Part shown: positions 21,940-32,221 of the stretch, piece by piece
Layout: the number at the start of each line of letters is the position of its first letter
How positions within the stretch are numbered: the stretch's first letter is position 1
Assembly (NCBI GenBank): GCA_019022495.1
Contig: JAFEKR010000023.1
Coordinates: 372,001 to 436,000, forward strand
Direction of reading: 5' to 3'
Source of the DNA: Epichloe hybrida
Taxonomy: Eukaryota > Ascomycota > Sordariomycetes > Hypocreales > Clavicipitaceae
Length of the DNA stretch: 64,000 bases
Notes under the pieces: generated by a model
Database searches by the model: none
What the model was told of the DNA's origin: nothing
What the model saw: the letters and a program-made list of their open reading frames with translations, nothing else
Position numbers and translations under genes: made by a program

Positions 21940-23617
21940 TCAGACGGCGTCGGGTAGTCGGACGGCGATGTCGCCGCTTTGGGTAATGTATCTGACCCAT
22001 GGTAAGGACGGATATTGTAGCTGTGAATGCTTTTGTCAGAAGTTTTCCACAAGTGTATCGCGTGGTGTAATATCCTTCTTTTTTTTCCCTCATTTCCATG
22101 GGACGGGAAAATGCGCCGGGGAGGGGGTGTCAAGAGCCTTCCAGCACATACATACCTTTGGTTCCGTTATCTTTAAATACCGCACTTGGATCCCGCTTGT
22201 AGTAAAGTAGGGAATTTCAAATTTCACTTGAATGGGTCGCTTCGCGCCCTTGCCCAGGCCCCCTACGCCGCCCATGCTGCCGCCGAATCCTCCCGTCATG
22301 CCACCCCCGTGCTCGTCGTCGCCCCGTACGCTGGGGAGACCCAGCTCTGCGCGCATGAGGAATTCTTTTTGGCCGCCGAATTGCTTGATTTTCCATACAA
22401 TGGCGCTCTGCTCAGGCGCGTAGTGCACGGAACCGATATTTGTTCTGAAGCGGGGCGAGTCTGCGTCGTCGGGAACAGGGATGATGACCTCGACGTTGTT
22501 GGCTGTGCTGCGGCGCTTGAATTGCGCTCTTGCCTTGAGCATGTATTCGATTCGCGAGCCAGAATGGGATTCCACGACGCATTCTACCCAGATGAGAGGC
22601 TTGACTTGTGTGTTGAGTCGGTAGGACATGAGCTCGAATTCGCCGTCGGGGGGGATGAAGCTGATGGTGCGGTCGTTTTCAAAGCGCGACAGCCGGACGC
22701 ACTGATGGAACTTGACGTCCTCCATCTCGATCGACTTGCCTCGCGTCGTCCTCCCCGTCGTCTCAAACATGACCTTGTCGTTCAGGCCAAGTCGCAGCTC
22801 GGGCATACCGCTCAGGTAGCACTTCATCTTGATGGCGCCGAGAATCTCGCTTCGCAGCACGTTGCCGTCGGCGCTCACCAGCAAGTTCAGGCTCTCCACG
22901 ACATCCAAAAACACCTCGTTCTTGCGGTATCGAATGCCTTCTGACCGCCACGATACCGAGTTGGTGACGGCGATGGGGGGACGAGCCTGGATCTCGAGCT
23001 TGTGCGATTCTTGCGTGATGTATTCCTGGAGGATTTTCGACTCGGTGGTCTGCGGGTACCCAAAGTCCATCATCTCGTCGAGCAGCTCGTATATGATGAC
23101 GAAGTTGTCGCGAATGGATTCTTCTTCAAGGGCTTTGAAGTACTCGGTGAAGGCTTCGACAATCTTGTGGAGAAAGAGGAGGACTTCGGCAGCGTTTGTA
23201 TTGCGTTTGGTCAAGGCGAGAAGATAGAGGTTGTTGTGACGGATGTAGAGGTACTATTCCAGTTGGTGCCAAAATGCGCATGTTAGTCCCTGGCCTCGTT
23301 TTGAATCTTTGGCTTAAGGGGGGACTGGAAAAAAGGATGCCATGGCGCAAACATACGTTGATTCCTTCGTGGGAAAAGCATGGCGGTACGGCAGATGATT
23401 CTTCTTCGGCTTCGGAAAGTAGGATAGGGAAATTCTCGACGGCAGACATGGGGAGGTCACCTCTGTAGTTACGGCAAAGAAGGGTCTATAAAGGACGACG
23501 TGCCGTTATTATCAGTGTACTTGTTTTCACTGGGATTTTTGAATTCCGCCATTGACAACCAGCAAATTTGCTGCTCACCTTGCCCTTGAGGTCTAAGAAG
23601 AAGATTGCTGAGGCCAT
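21940..23617 (-). CDS. APM1: AP-1 clathrin adaptor complex subunit mu
   Basis: Exons 23617..23579, 23485..23357, 23253..22156 and 22020..21940 are all in phase 0 and give 448 residues, the family's usual size. The N-terminal longin-like domain starts MASAIFFLDLKGK, continues TLLCRNYRGD and, in exon 3, YLYIRHNNLYLLALTKRN. The mu-homology domain has WRSEGIRYRKNEVFLDVVE, the cargo-binding core RLSRFENDRTISFIPPDGEFELMSYR, and ends LPWVRYITQSGDIAVRLPD in the last exon. These residues favour AP-1 over AP-2 mu. The protein sorts tyrosine-motif cargo at trans-Golgi and endosomes within the AP-1 heterotetramer. The 13-codon first exon was chosen because it encodes the invariant start of the longin fold. 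Confidence 0.96.
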
Positions 23618-25884
23618 GGCTGTGACTAGGACTGTTTTCGGAAAGGTGAAGACGGCGCGCCGGGACGGAGCAATGAAGAAGTCGAGCGAGGGGTTATTGA
23701 GATGCCCTTGGAGATGGGTGGAGACAGTCAATTGGCACGCGGGCCAGGGCGAAGGAGTTGAGTAGTCTGGCAAGAATTCTTCGTCATGGGGCAAAGTTCG
23801 GAGGTGCTGCCTTGGATATACGACCCGGCGTGGTCATCCAAGGTTGTGATGCTGGAATCTGGCTGTCTCCTTTGTCACTCGCGCTCCTCACTGCAATAAG
23901 CAGCCAAGCGGTGTCACTGATCTGTAGCTGTGTCATGGTCCGGCAGAGCTACGGTAAAACTGTTCTTTTCCTTGGGCCAAGTCATGGTGAATCCAGGGTC
24001 ACGTGCGGCACGCTGGAACCTGCGGGTTTTCCTCATCCACTTTAAAAATATCATCGTAGCGATCCGCTCGTACAGCTTTTCTTTTCCTCCTCAACGCACC
24101 CTCTAGACAGTGCAGACCATCCCCAAGCCTGTGTTCGACGCGACATTCTGTCATGTCGTCTGCGGAGCCGTGGATGAGAGCTGCGATTTCGTGGTGCGGA
24201 GAAGGATGAATTTCGTTGGTTTCATTAAGAGCTGCCCGAGTACTTTTGCTTTCCGTAGCTCGGGCGGCGTCAGAGGAACCGCACATTTTATGTACACTCA
24301 ATGCCTTGAGCTTGCTTCCTGACATGATGGCAACGGGCCTGTTGGGCAAAGGTCCTGGGCGACTTTGTTCGCGACAACTTTACGACACGGTACCATGGGT
24401 GAAAACACCCCGAGGACTCTCTAACTGACACTTCGCGACCTGTCTGGCCACTTGGGTCGTTCAGCAAATCTAGTCACAGCTTGAAGCATCCCCAAATACG
24501 GACTATTTCTGCCCAGGTATCAAGACACGGCTTAGCGTAATAACAGCTGTGAAGGTGAGCCGAAAGCAGGGACAGGCGACGAAATTCTCATGGGCATTTT
24601 TTTACATAATTGCATGACTAGGCTGGCGCTTGTGGGTTGTGGGAGCAGTGGTCGTTACATGTGATTTCCCCACCGCACTTGCTAGGGCCCGGCAAGCAGA
24701 GAGCGGCGGCAGCTGACAAGGCCCTGATTAGATAGCCGACATGCACATGCTTGTGTGCGAATGAATGGGGTGTTGCATCCGCGCAAAATAGCGGGCGCGA
24801 GGCATTGACGTCAAAAAAGGCCCAGCGAGGGTGAGAGAGCGACAAAAAAAAAAGGATGACAGGGCGAATTTGCATGTGCCCTGCCATATCTAATCCGTAT
24901 TGACACTGATGAAGCGACGCTGGAATCGACCATCTAAGACACGGCTCACAGTATAGACGGAATGGGCAGTTGGACGGCGATCTTCGGCGGCTGAGGTGCT
25001 CCCGAAGACGGACTTGGCTGTGGCTAGTCCATATCTGCAAGATGATGAATCAGGCGAATGAATTCTACTCCGTACCATGGCCGGAGTTTCGCTGCATGGC
25101 ATGTGCCTGGCCCGATTTTGTTGGGGAAGTGCAGTTGCACCACTGACTCGGACTCGATGAGAACCATGACCACGACCGTGACCACCACATACAGAAACAA
25201 AAGAAAAAAAAGACGATGCAGCGATTAGCTGGAGCCAGCTGCCCAGCTGCCCAGCTGCAGACGAACGATCCAGCGAGCCAACGAACGATGGGTCGGTCTG
25301 TATTATGGCGGGAACCAGGGACGAATTGAGACCGATGGGGATGGGAAACTGTGGGAAAAAGAAGAAACTGTGGCTCCCGTACGGATTACTATAATCAGAG
25401 CGCCTCTCAGCCTCCGCAGTATTAGGATGGCAGGGTGGCAGGTGGCAGGGAGGGACTCCGCTCCGTCACATGCTCGCCCCCCCCCCCCCCGGTCGCTGTC
25501 AGATCCGTCGTGCGCTTTGTCGTGAAACCCAACCGCCTCTCCCTGATCCTCTCGAGTCGGTCTTTGCGTCTTCCATCTTGCGTCCTGCCTCCCAGCACAA
25601 CTCACTAATTGCAAGTCTGGTGCAGTGCCGTGCAGTGCCGTGCAGCGCAGTTCGGGAGACCCTTGGTTGGGCCTCGTCAATGCTCCACACTCCAGACAAA
25701 CCCTGCCATCCCCCATCCCCCATCCTCCATTCCCATCCTCATAGAGAAGACGTCCTTGACGCTACTTTGGACAAGCATCACCGCCAATCTGCTATATCGG
25801 ACTTATGCCTCCATCATTCTCTTCTCCTACTCGCCGACCTTGATTTCCGAGTTGCATTCCCATCGCCACGGCGCCGCTGCTCCA
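23618..25884. other. 2.3-kb intergenic region between divergent APM1 and OPI1
   Basis: This contains both promoters. No gene was recognised. Short repeats include AGCTGCCC units at 25236-25258, a run of 12 C at about 25479-25490, and recurring GTGCCGTGCA words at 25620-25650 near the presumed OPI1 leader. Confidence 0.55.
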
Positions 25885-27689
25885 ATGCAGTTTTCACCCC
25901 CTCCCGATCTCGATACTCTGTCGACCCGGCTTCCACCTCTGGCCCACCACGACAATGACAAAATGCTACCGTCCATAAGCTCCGTCACCGGCGTTCACCC
26001 TCTTCGCGGCGAGGCGATGCGCGATGATTTGAATCGTCAACTCTCACACCAACCATTTCACAATTGGTCGCCGCTGAATGGGCCCTTGGCTTATCGACAA
26101 CCGCCTCCTCCGATGAACTCGCACCGGTCTGACAGCCCGGCCACAACAATGGACCTGGACGGAAGTAATAGCGTCACCAGTGCCCCGTCACCAGATCGAT
26201 ACAATTCAAACAACAGTGTGAATCTAGACGATCCCGATGTGCGACTTGCAGCAGAAGCCCTCGGTGATCTGCGAGCCGGTATGTCCAATACTCGTGCTGC
26301 ATTATTGGGACTGATGATGGGTGTCCCGGTTCTTTGCAAAAAGGCTTCGCAATATCATGTGCTAATGCATTTGTAGACTTCATCTCCTCTCCGCCCGATG
26401 CCACCGGCCTCACAACATCAAGTCCGAAGCTCAATGACCACCAGAGAACGCCATCCTCGTCGCAAACAAGATCCCCCCACCCTGAACCTTTGTTGTCGCT
26501 CTTGACAACAGCTCATCCGCTCGTGGCCAGTACCATCGGTGGTGCAAGCACGGCTTATGGAGGCGCAAAAAACTTCTCGCCACGTTTTAAATCAGGTGCC
26601 GAATATGTTGAAGGCTACCTCACTCCCCTGGCTAAGACGGTCAACTCCGTTGGTCGTGTTACTGGTGTCGAGGGCGGCGTTCGGTGGTTTCTTGGCAATA
26701 GACGGCAAGATGGCAGCGCCATCAGCAACGGCAATTCGAAGAAGCGGCGAAAATTTGGCCAAGGAGATGAAGGTGCCAACAAGAAGACCAGGGAAATGAC
26801 CAACGGGGAAATGGACATGTCTCAATCTACCCCCCGGAGCGATCGAAGATCATCGTCGGCAAGCACGGTGGACACATTGCCAGCCTATGACGAGATGCGA
26901 TCCCCAGCATACAGCGAGACAGCACCGACCTCACAAGAAACTCCTCGCTCTTCTCCAGTCGGTGGATCCTGGCAGTCTCGCCTCATCATGTCGACATCCG
27001 GGCTCAGCGTCTCGATGAGTGCCGAGAGCCTCAAGAGCTTGAGATACTGCCTCATGTGGCTCCGCTGGACTAATGACCACATGGGCCAGGTGATTGGCAA
27101 TTTGAAGACGACCTTGGAAGAATATGAACAAACCGCCGAGGCGCACCGAGCGGCCTCGGGCTCCATGGATGCACCGCAGAACGGTGATGGGGCCGGCTCG
27201 GAAAAGAAGCAACCCGATAGACGCACGCCGGAGCAAGCCCGTACGGAACTGACAGCCAAGATCAACACGCTCAAGGTCGATGTGCTTAGGACGCTTCAAG
27301 AGACCATCAACACCGTGTCCAAGTACGCCGGGGGTGCGTTGCCTGAAAACGCGCGCATCCTCGTGCGCCGCCACCTCACTAGCCTGCCCCAACGCTTCCG
27401 CATGGCGAGCATGACCGAGTCCGCAGCCAGCGGCGACAAGGATAGCGATTCCGGGGTGCGAGAGGGTGCTCAAAAGGTTTTGGTATTGGCCAAGGAGGGA
27501 CTGGAAATGGTGACGCAAATCACGGGCGTCTTGGACGGCACCATTGTCAGCGCTGAGCAGTGGTGTGAGCGCATGGGAAAGCGAAGACGACCCGTGAATG
27601 ACAGTGATCAGCTCGAGTCGTCGTCGCCTCGCTTTGATGCGCCCGCTACGGCTGCCGAACCCAACGGCGGTGTAAAGATGGCCGCATGA
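25885..27689 (+). CDS. OPI1: Opi1-like transcriptional repressor of phospholipid synthesis genes
   Basis: Exons 25885..26278 and 26377..27689 (intron 26279..26376) give 568 residues. Family blocks in order: a Pro/Ser-rich N-terminus with DPDVRLAAEALGDLRADF, then SPRFKSGAEYVEGYLTPLAKTV and VEGGVRWFLGNRR, a Ser/Thr-rich linker with basic KKRRKFG, SLRYCLMWLRWTNDHMGQVI, and C-terminal AARNIL-type helices (PENARILVRRHLTSLPQRFR). In yeast Opi1 is held at the ER/nuclear membrane by phosphatidic acid and Scs2, and represses INO1-type genes when released. Whether this circuit is kept in filamentous fungi is inference. An in-frame upstream extension exists, but the chosen ATG begins the conserved MQFSPP-type start. 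Confidence 0.9.
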
Positions 27690-28670
27690 TGTAGGCTTCA
27701 CGATGGACCGCCTTGATGGTGGACGAAGGTTGGCAAGCATTCTGGCCAGGAATGCTCCAACAGAACATGCTCGACCCACGACGAACCAAATTTGGTTCGT
27801 CAGAAGCACATTGGAAAAACGTTGCTGAAGAGCTGCGGCGTTGGTGTTGGGGACATGGGAATCTTTTGTGACGTTTTATCCATTCCCTGTGGATATTGAA
27901 ATCCTTACCTGGCCGCGTGTTCCGCACAAAGACGCGTGTCACTTTAGTTCAATTTTGGCATCTCGCGCACATGATTTGTTTCTTTTTTTTTTTAAGGACA
28001 AGATACCTTGAGTGTTTTATGTTGTCTTTCTTTGTTTGGCGACGCAGGAAAGAAACTGTTGGGATTACTAGGACCATTCATTCATTCCACCACCCTGGGT
28101 TCGGGAAAGGTATGGCATTTGCGAACTGTCGTTTTTGGGTTTCCTTCTTCTCACAAGGTGTCTTTCCCTTCTGTGTAACTCAATATGGCGCGCCGGAGGT
28201 CCCCGTCAGGTCTTGTTTTGTTTTGTCTTTACATTGGCGTTGAGATGAGGGGCGAGCCTAGGATGGCCGGGAGTTGCGCGAGCATGTAAGCTGTTTAAAC
28301 ACTTTTGTCCAATGCATTGAAAGAATGGCTGCTTGATTGTGTCTGCGGTGAAGTGATGTGTCATGCTCCTGAATAGTAAAATGCCGTGTCACTGTGACGG
28401 CAGCTATCTGACCTGGCGGTGGCATCATGTGAGAGCCTTTTACTTTTTCGCGAGGCTTGCAGCACCTGCTGAGAGGCCGTTTTGTGTGGACAAGCGGAAA
28501 AGCGGTCACCTTTTTTTTTGTTGCCTCTTGCCTCTTGCCTGGGTGGACTTCCATCACCCAACGGCACGTGGACTACTTGAATAGTTTCCTCTGTCGCTCC
28601 TCGTGTCACTTGTCAATAATCTTCCTGCTTTGAATTTTTTCCTTCGTCAAACGCTACCGGGGTTCTGACT
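27690..28670. other. Intergenic region between OPI1 and the kinase-like gene
   Basis: No supported gene; T-runs and short frames only. Confidence 0.55.
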
Positions 28671-29921
28671 ATGATCGATCCCGAGGAGCGGCTTTGGGCT
28701 GGAGGCGGCAGCTTGCTCGCCGGAGGGCCTTACACATGGCACATGACGGATTTTGACCAGCGAAGGCATTTTTCAGTCACATATAGCCCGCCAGTACCAG
28801 TAAAAGACATCAAAGAAACAGAGGACATCTGCCTGGCAAAGCTACGAAAGCATCTCGACGATCTTGGTGCGGATGTTTTGGGGATTCGCTTCTCAGACCC
28901 GGATGGGCCGATCACGCTATCTACAGACGAACAGGACGATGTGACTTGGTATGTAAACTGCCACCCGTTGTCGGCATTAAAGCTTCCTTTCGCAGTCAAG
29001 ACTATCGGGGTCGAGAGCTTAACTGAGCTTGACCGATTGGGCCCGCAGGTGGACTTGGGAACGTACCGAGGAGATCCGACGGTCAATGGGGTCGCAAACA
29101 CAAAAGCTGCCTTCAAGTACTGGTTTATAGCGAACGGAATGTTTCGGAAATGGTACGAGCTCCAATGCTGGAGTCGATTGCCGCGGGACCATCCGCACAT
29201 CGTCCCGCTTGATGCCGTCGTGCTGAACGACGTCAGGGGGGGTGTTGTCGGGTTCACAAGCCTCTATATTCCGGGCGGCACTCTTCGAGACAGCGCTACA
29301 ACAAGGCCGTTTCGCCTGGTGTGGCTGCAGCAGCTTCTGTCTGTCGTGGACGATCTGAACTACCGCTATGGCATCATGCACCAGGATATCGCCGCGCGAA
29401 ATCTGCTCATCCGCAACAACGGGAATCTTTGTATATTCGACTTCAACTTCTCAGTCATGATCAAGGAGCACTACACGCCGGACCGCGACGACTTTAAAGG
29501 CGTTGTCTTCACTTTATACGAAATCATTACGCTGGATGAGCATTTCCGAGAAGTGCCCCATGCGGAGCAAGACGCTGAAGCTTTGCTGCGGCTAGAGTGG
29601 GTGAAGCACCCGGACGTGAAACTGGATAGTCCTGTGCGGGCCTTTCGCGAGGTGCTCGACACGTGGGCTGCCGAGAGAAGAAGGCGAGAATTCAAGCTCG
29701 TCGACACTTGTATACGGTGGCCGTGGATGCCGCAGGAGCCACCGGCGCGAGTGCCGGTGAAGGGGCCGGATGGAGCTATTGCAGGCACGGAAATGAGGTC
29801 TGTCCCGGTTTTGATTCGCGCCGAGCTGGTGGCAATGAACGAGCCGTTCTTCAAGTGGGAGCGGCCAGCAAGTTGTCGGCTCAAAGACCTGCGGGAAGAG
29901 AACGACGTGTCGGCTGGCTGA
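28671..29921 (+). CDS. Intronless fungal protein-kinase-like protein
   Basis: A single exon of 416 residues. The C-lobe catalytic loop reads HQDIAARNLLI (HxD...N as in active kinases), but the metal-binding motif is DFN (IFDFNFSV) instead of DFG. A plausible hinge is FTSLYIPGGTL; the N-lobe is poorly conserved and no glycine-rich loop is obvious. The pattern fits the variable kinase-like proteins expanded in filamentous ascomycetes. Asp in DFN could still bind Mg, so activity cannot be excluded. It is intronless, next to repeat-rich DNA, and lacks a signal peptide. The ATG at 28671 is the first in frame. Substrate and pathway unknown. Confidence 0.75.
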   Translation: MIDPEERLWAGGGSLLAGGPYTWHMTDFDQRRHFSVTYSPPVPVKDIKETEDICLAKLRKHLDDLGADVLGIRFSDPDGPITLSTDEQDDVTWYVNCHPLSALKLPFAVKTIGVESLTELDRLGPQVDLGTYRGDPTVNGVANTKAAFKYWFIANGMFRKWYELQCWSRLPRDHPHIVPLDAVVLNDVRGGVVGFTSLYIPGGTLRDSATTRPFRLVWLQQLLSVVDDLNYRYGIMHQDIAARNLLIRNNGNLCIFDFNFSVMIKEHYTPDRDDFKGVVFTLYEIITLDEHFREVPHAEQDAEALLRLEWVKHPDVKLDSPVRAFREVLDTWAAERRRREFKLVDTCIRWPWMPQEPPARVPVKGPDGAIAGTEMRSVPVLIRAELVAMNEPFFKWERPASCRLKDLREENDVSAG

Positions 29922-30416
29922 GGGCCCCTATCTTTCATAGGGACAGAGACAGAGAATACAGTAGTGTAAGAATCCAGCTATGCTGGAATTCCCCGATGGA
30001 CTAAAAGATGGCATTCCGTCCGCATAGTATATTAGAGGGGCTGTAGGGGGTCACGTGACTATCGGGCCACGCTAGCCTCGGCTGCGGTTGGCCCGCGCAG
30101 GCAGCCTTCTGCAATTGAAGTGTGAGAACACAAAAGATATTTAGCTAGGCGACCGTGATGTATTAGAGGGTCATACATAAGTCTTGTGGGTCTGCGGGGC
30201 CCCACAGGCCCCCTCAGTGACTGCGTAAGTACATATGTACGCGAAAGTGGGATGTAGCAATTTGTAATCCGTAATCTGTCCGGATTACTCCGTTATATCT
30301 CCTTAAACGTAAGCTTGTTAGGCCGTGGGGCCCCCACAGCAGCCCTACCACAAGGTACATAAGTGAACATGTAGGCACGCAAACATGCAATATAGTAATC
30401 AATATAGGGAGAATTG

Positions 30417-30510
30417 TGTTAAAATCAAAAGAGTGGACCGATCCGACTGAACCTAGGATTACAAAGCCTTATATATTTTTAACAATATATTTTAACACTC
30501 CCCCTGGAAT
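30417..30510 (-). repeat. Direct repeat copy A: SINE tail-like unit
   Basis: This shares near-perfect sequence with 30688..30767 (both contain GAGTGGACCGATCCGACTGA and ACACTCCCCCTGGAAT). Copy A has an extra ~15 bp in its AT-rich part. Confidence 0.9.
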
Positions 30511-30687
30511 TGTATATCCAGGTGCCCTATTGGAGGTTAGGCTTATACTAGCAATTGAATTTCTTGTTATTATTTTTTCGGCAGGTTTCGAACCCATAAC
30601 CTTGCCTCGCAGAGCAGTGCTCCACTATGGTGGGCGGGCTAATACGCTACAGTGAGCCACAACCACTGCGCCACCGGGCTCATAACC
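30511..30687 (-). mobile_element. tRNA-derived SINE-like head (box A and box B)
   Basis: On the minus strand a Pol III box A (TGGCGCAGTGG, 30673..30663) is followed by a box B (GGGTTCGAAACC, 30595..30584). The spacing is about 67 bp and no acceptor stem can be closed, so this is not a functional tRNA. With the repeated tail (copy A) directly downstream and another tail (copy B) directly upstream, it looks like a tandem SINE pair whose first head was lost. Confidence 0.6.
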
Positions 30688-30767
30688 TGTTGAAATCAAA
30701 AGAGTGGACCGATCCGACTGAACCTAGGATTACAAAGCCTTATATATTTTAACACTCCCCCTGGAAT
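30688..30767 (-). repeat. Direct repeat copy B: SINE tail-like unit
   Basis: The partner of 30417..30510, separated from it by the tRNA-like head. A terminal-repeat arrangement (miniature retroelement) is the alternative reading. Confidence 0.9.
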
Positions 30768-32118
30768 ATTTTAACAAATTGATACGGTCCGTAGTAATAT
30801 TTATTTTAGCCTATTTATGTATAAGCAAATATACACACCTGCAAGGGTAATTGGAGTTAGACCCACAAGTCTTGTCAGGGGGGGAGGGATGTATGATGAC
30901 TAAGCCATAGGACCGTCAGGTGATTAGGGTGCACCTGCCCCTCTTACAATATATTCCCCAGCAAATCTGTACATTTAGCTCACCTTTATTCCATTCGATA
31001 CAGACCCTAGCGAACGTGACTCCACAAGCCTTACGGATCCGTAGCATGTCTACATGTAAGGAGATGGGTAAAACTACCAGTATATTTACTATTAGCCTGT
31101 TTACATATGCAAATGCAACTCTAGTCCAATTTCTTATCTAATTTTTTATCTAACTAGATACAGACCCCTAGTTGACGTGACCTCCACAAGGCTCATGGCC
31201 TTTAGGAAGATATCTTGCCACCGAGAGTGACAATCTAACCATCTGCCGTCCCGACATGCAAGAGGAAGGAATCGTGTCACGCGTTAGCAAAGGCGAGTCG
31301 AGACCAGAGACGGACGCACTCGGCATCGGGGAAGCAACGCACCCTCAGCTACGGCACTTCAAAAACGGTCGTCTGCACTTTACGCAACGCGCCGGCATCC
31401 GACTGAGCTAATTTCCATCTAACGTTTAGACATGGGGGAATCTGGAGAGCCTGCTCATAGTATGGCCCTGACGAGCCTGTTAACGAGAGGGATTTGACGA
31501 GCCCGTTGAAAGGGTCTCCTGACGTGGGCTTTTTTTTTGCTCTCGAGGTTCACAAGGTTACTCACCGACTAATATCTGAGGAGCTATTTCTTTTCTAACA
31601 GCTAATCATGAGAGACTAAACGGTTCCTTGCTTCCGCAGGGAGTGTGTAACTACAGACGGACTCCACTAGGCCTAAAAAGAAAAGGTAAACCCAAAATCT
31701 GTAGTATAAGAAAAATACTCCGTAATACCTTCACGCATCAGAGCAGAGGAGTCAATCCGTATGTTTTCTGGGTTTTATAAATAGGTGCGGGGGTGCCTCC
31801 TCTGTTTCAGGCTTAGCCTCGTTGCTACTGCGCATTCGATATTTTGCTACTGCGCCTTTAGTCACTCTTCCGCAGGACGCTTCAGTCAGGGCTGATTTCA
31901 CAGCATCGCATGCTTCACATCTACCGCTATTTGCTACGATTTTCCCAGATGTCATCTGTCGTGTCCACTGCTGACGGGACTGTAATCCGTCGAAGCTGCC
32001 GCGGCATGCAAAGCAACTTGGACGAATTGGGGGGGCCGGAGGGCTCAACAGGCAGTTGGTGATTCATGCTGGGAGTCAGTCCCGTCAGCTGAGAGGGTAA
32101 AAGAACGACTTGATCGCT

Positions 32119-32130
32119 CGGTATAAATAG
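32119..32130 (+). promoter_or_regulatory. TATA box of the carboxylesterase gene
   Basis: GGTATAAATAGG lies 92 bp before the ATG at 32222, fitting a core promoter with a ~60-bp leader. Confidence 0.65.
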
Positions 32131-32221
32131 GCATGTAGGCAACTTGGACCGTTTGCTACAACTCGACTCTTTGCCAGCGAATACTGAGAATCACTGAAAA
32201 ACGTTCCTTCTCCTCTTGACC

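Larger units (their letters stand above)
29922..32118. other. AT-rich, repeat-laden interval without genes (decayed mobile DNA)
   Basis: Base composition drops and no frame exceeds about 100 codons. The interval has a CACGTGAC-containing segment resembling fungal LTR ends (about 30035-30130), a SINE-like element with direct repeats (30417-30767), and an inverted pair (30180-30195 versus 30859-30873, one mismatch in 15). There are also imperfect direct repeats around 30998-31036 and 31159-31192 (CAGACC...GACGTGAC...CCACAAG). It is best read as nested, degraded transposable-element fragments. The absence of long frames fits mutation or RIP-type decay, which I did not measure. Confidence 0.6.

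Noticed and set aside
22186..22944. 252-codon plus-strand frame
   Set aside because: Antisense shadow of AP-1 mu exon 3; no domain or start context.
26931..27809. 292-codon minus-strand frame
   Set aside because: Antisense to OPI1 exon 2, no recognisable content.
30584..30673. Possible functional tRNA gene
   Set aside because: Boxes A and B are present, but the spacing is too long and no acceptor or T-stem pairing closes the cloverleaf.
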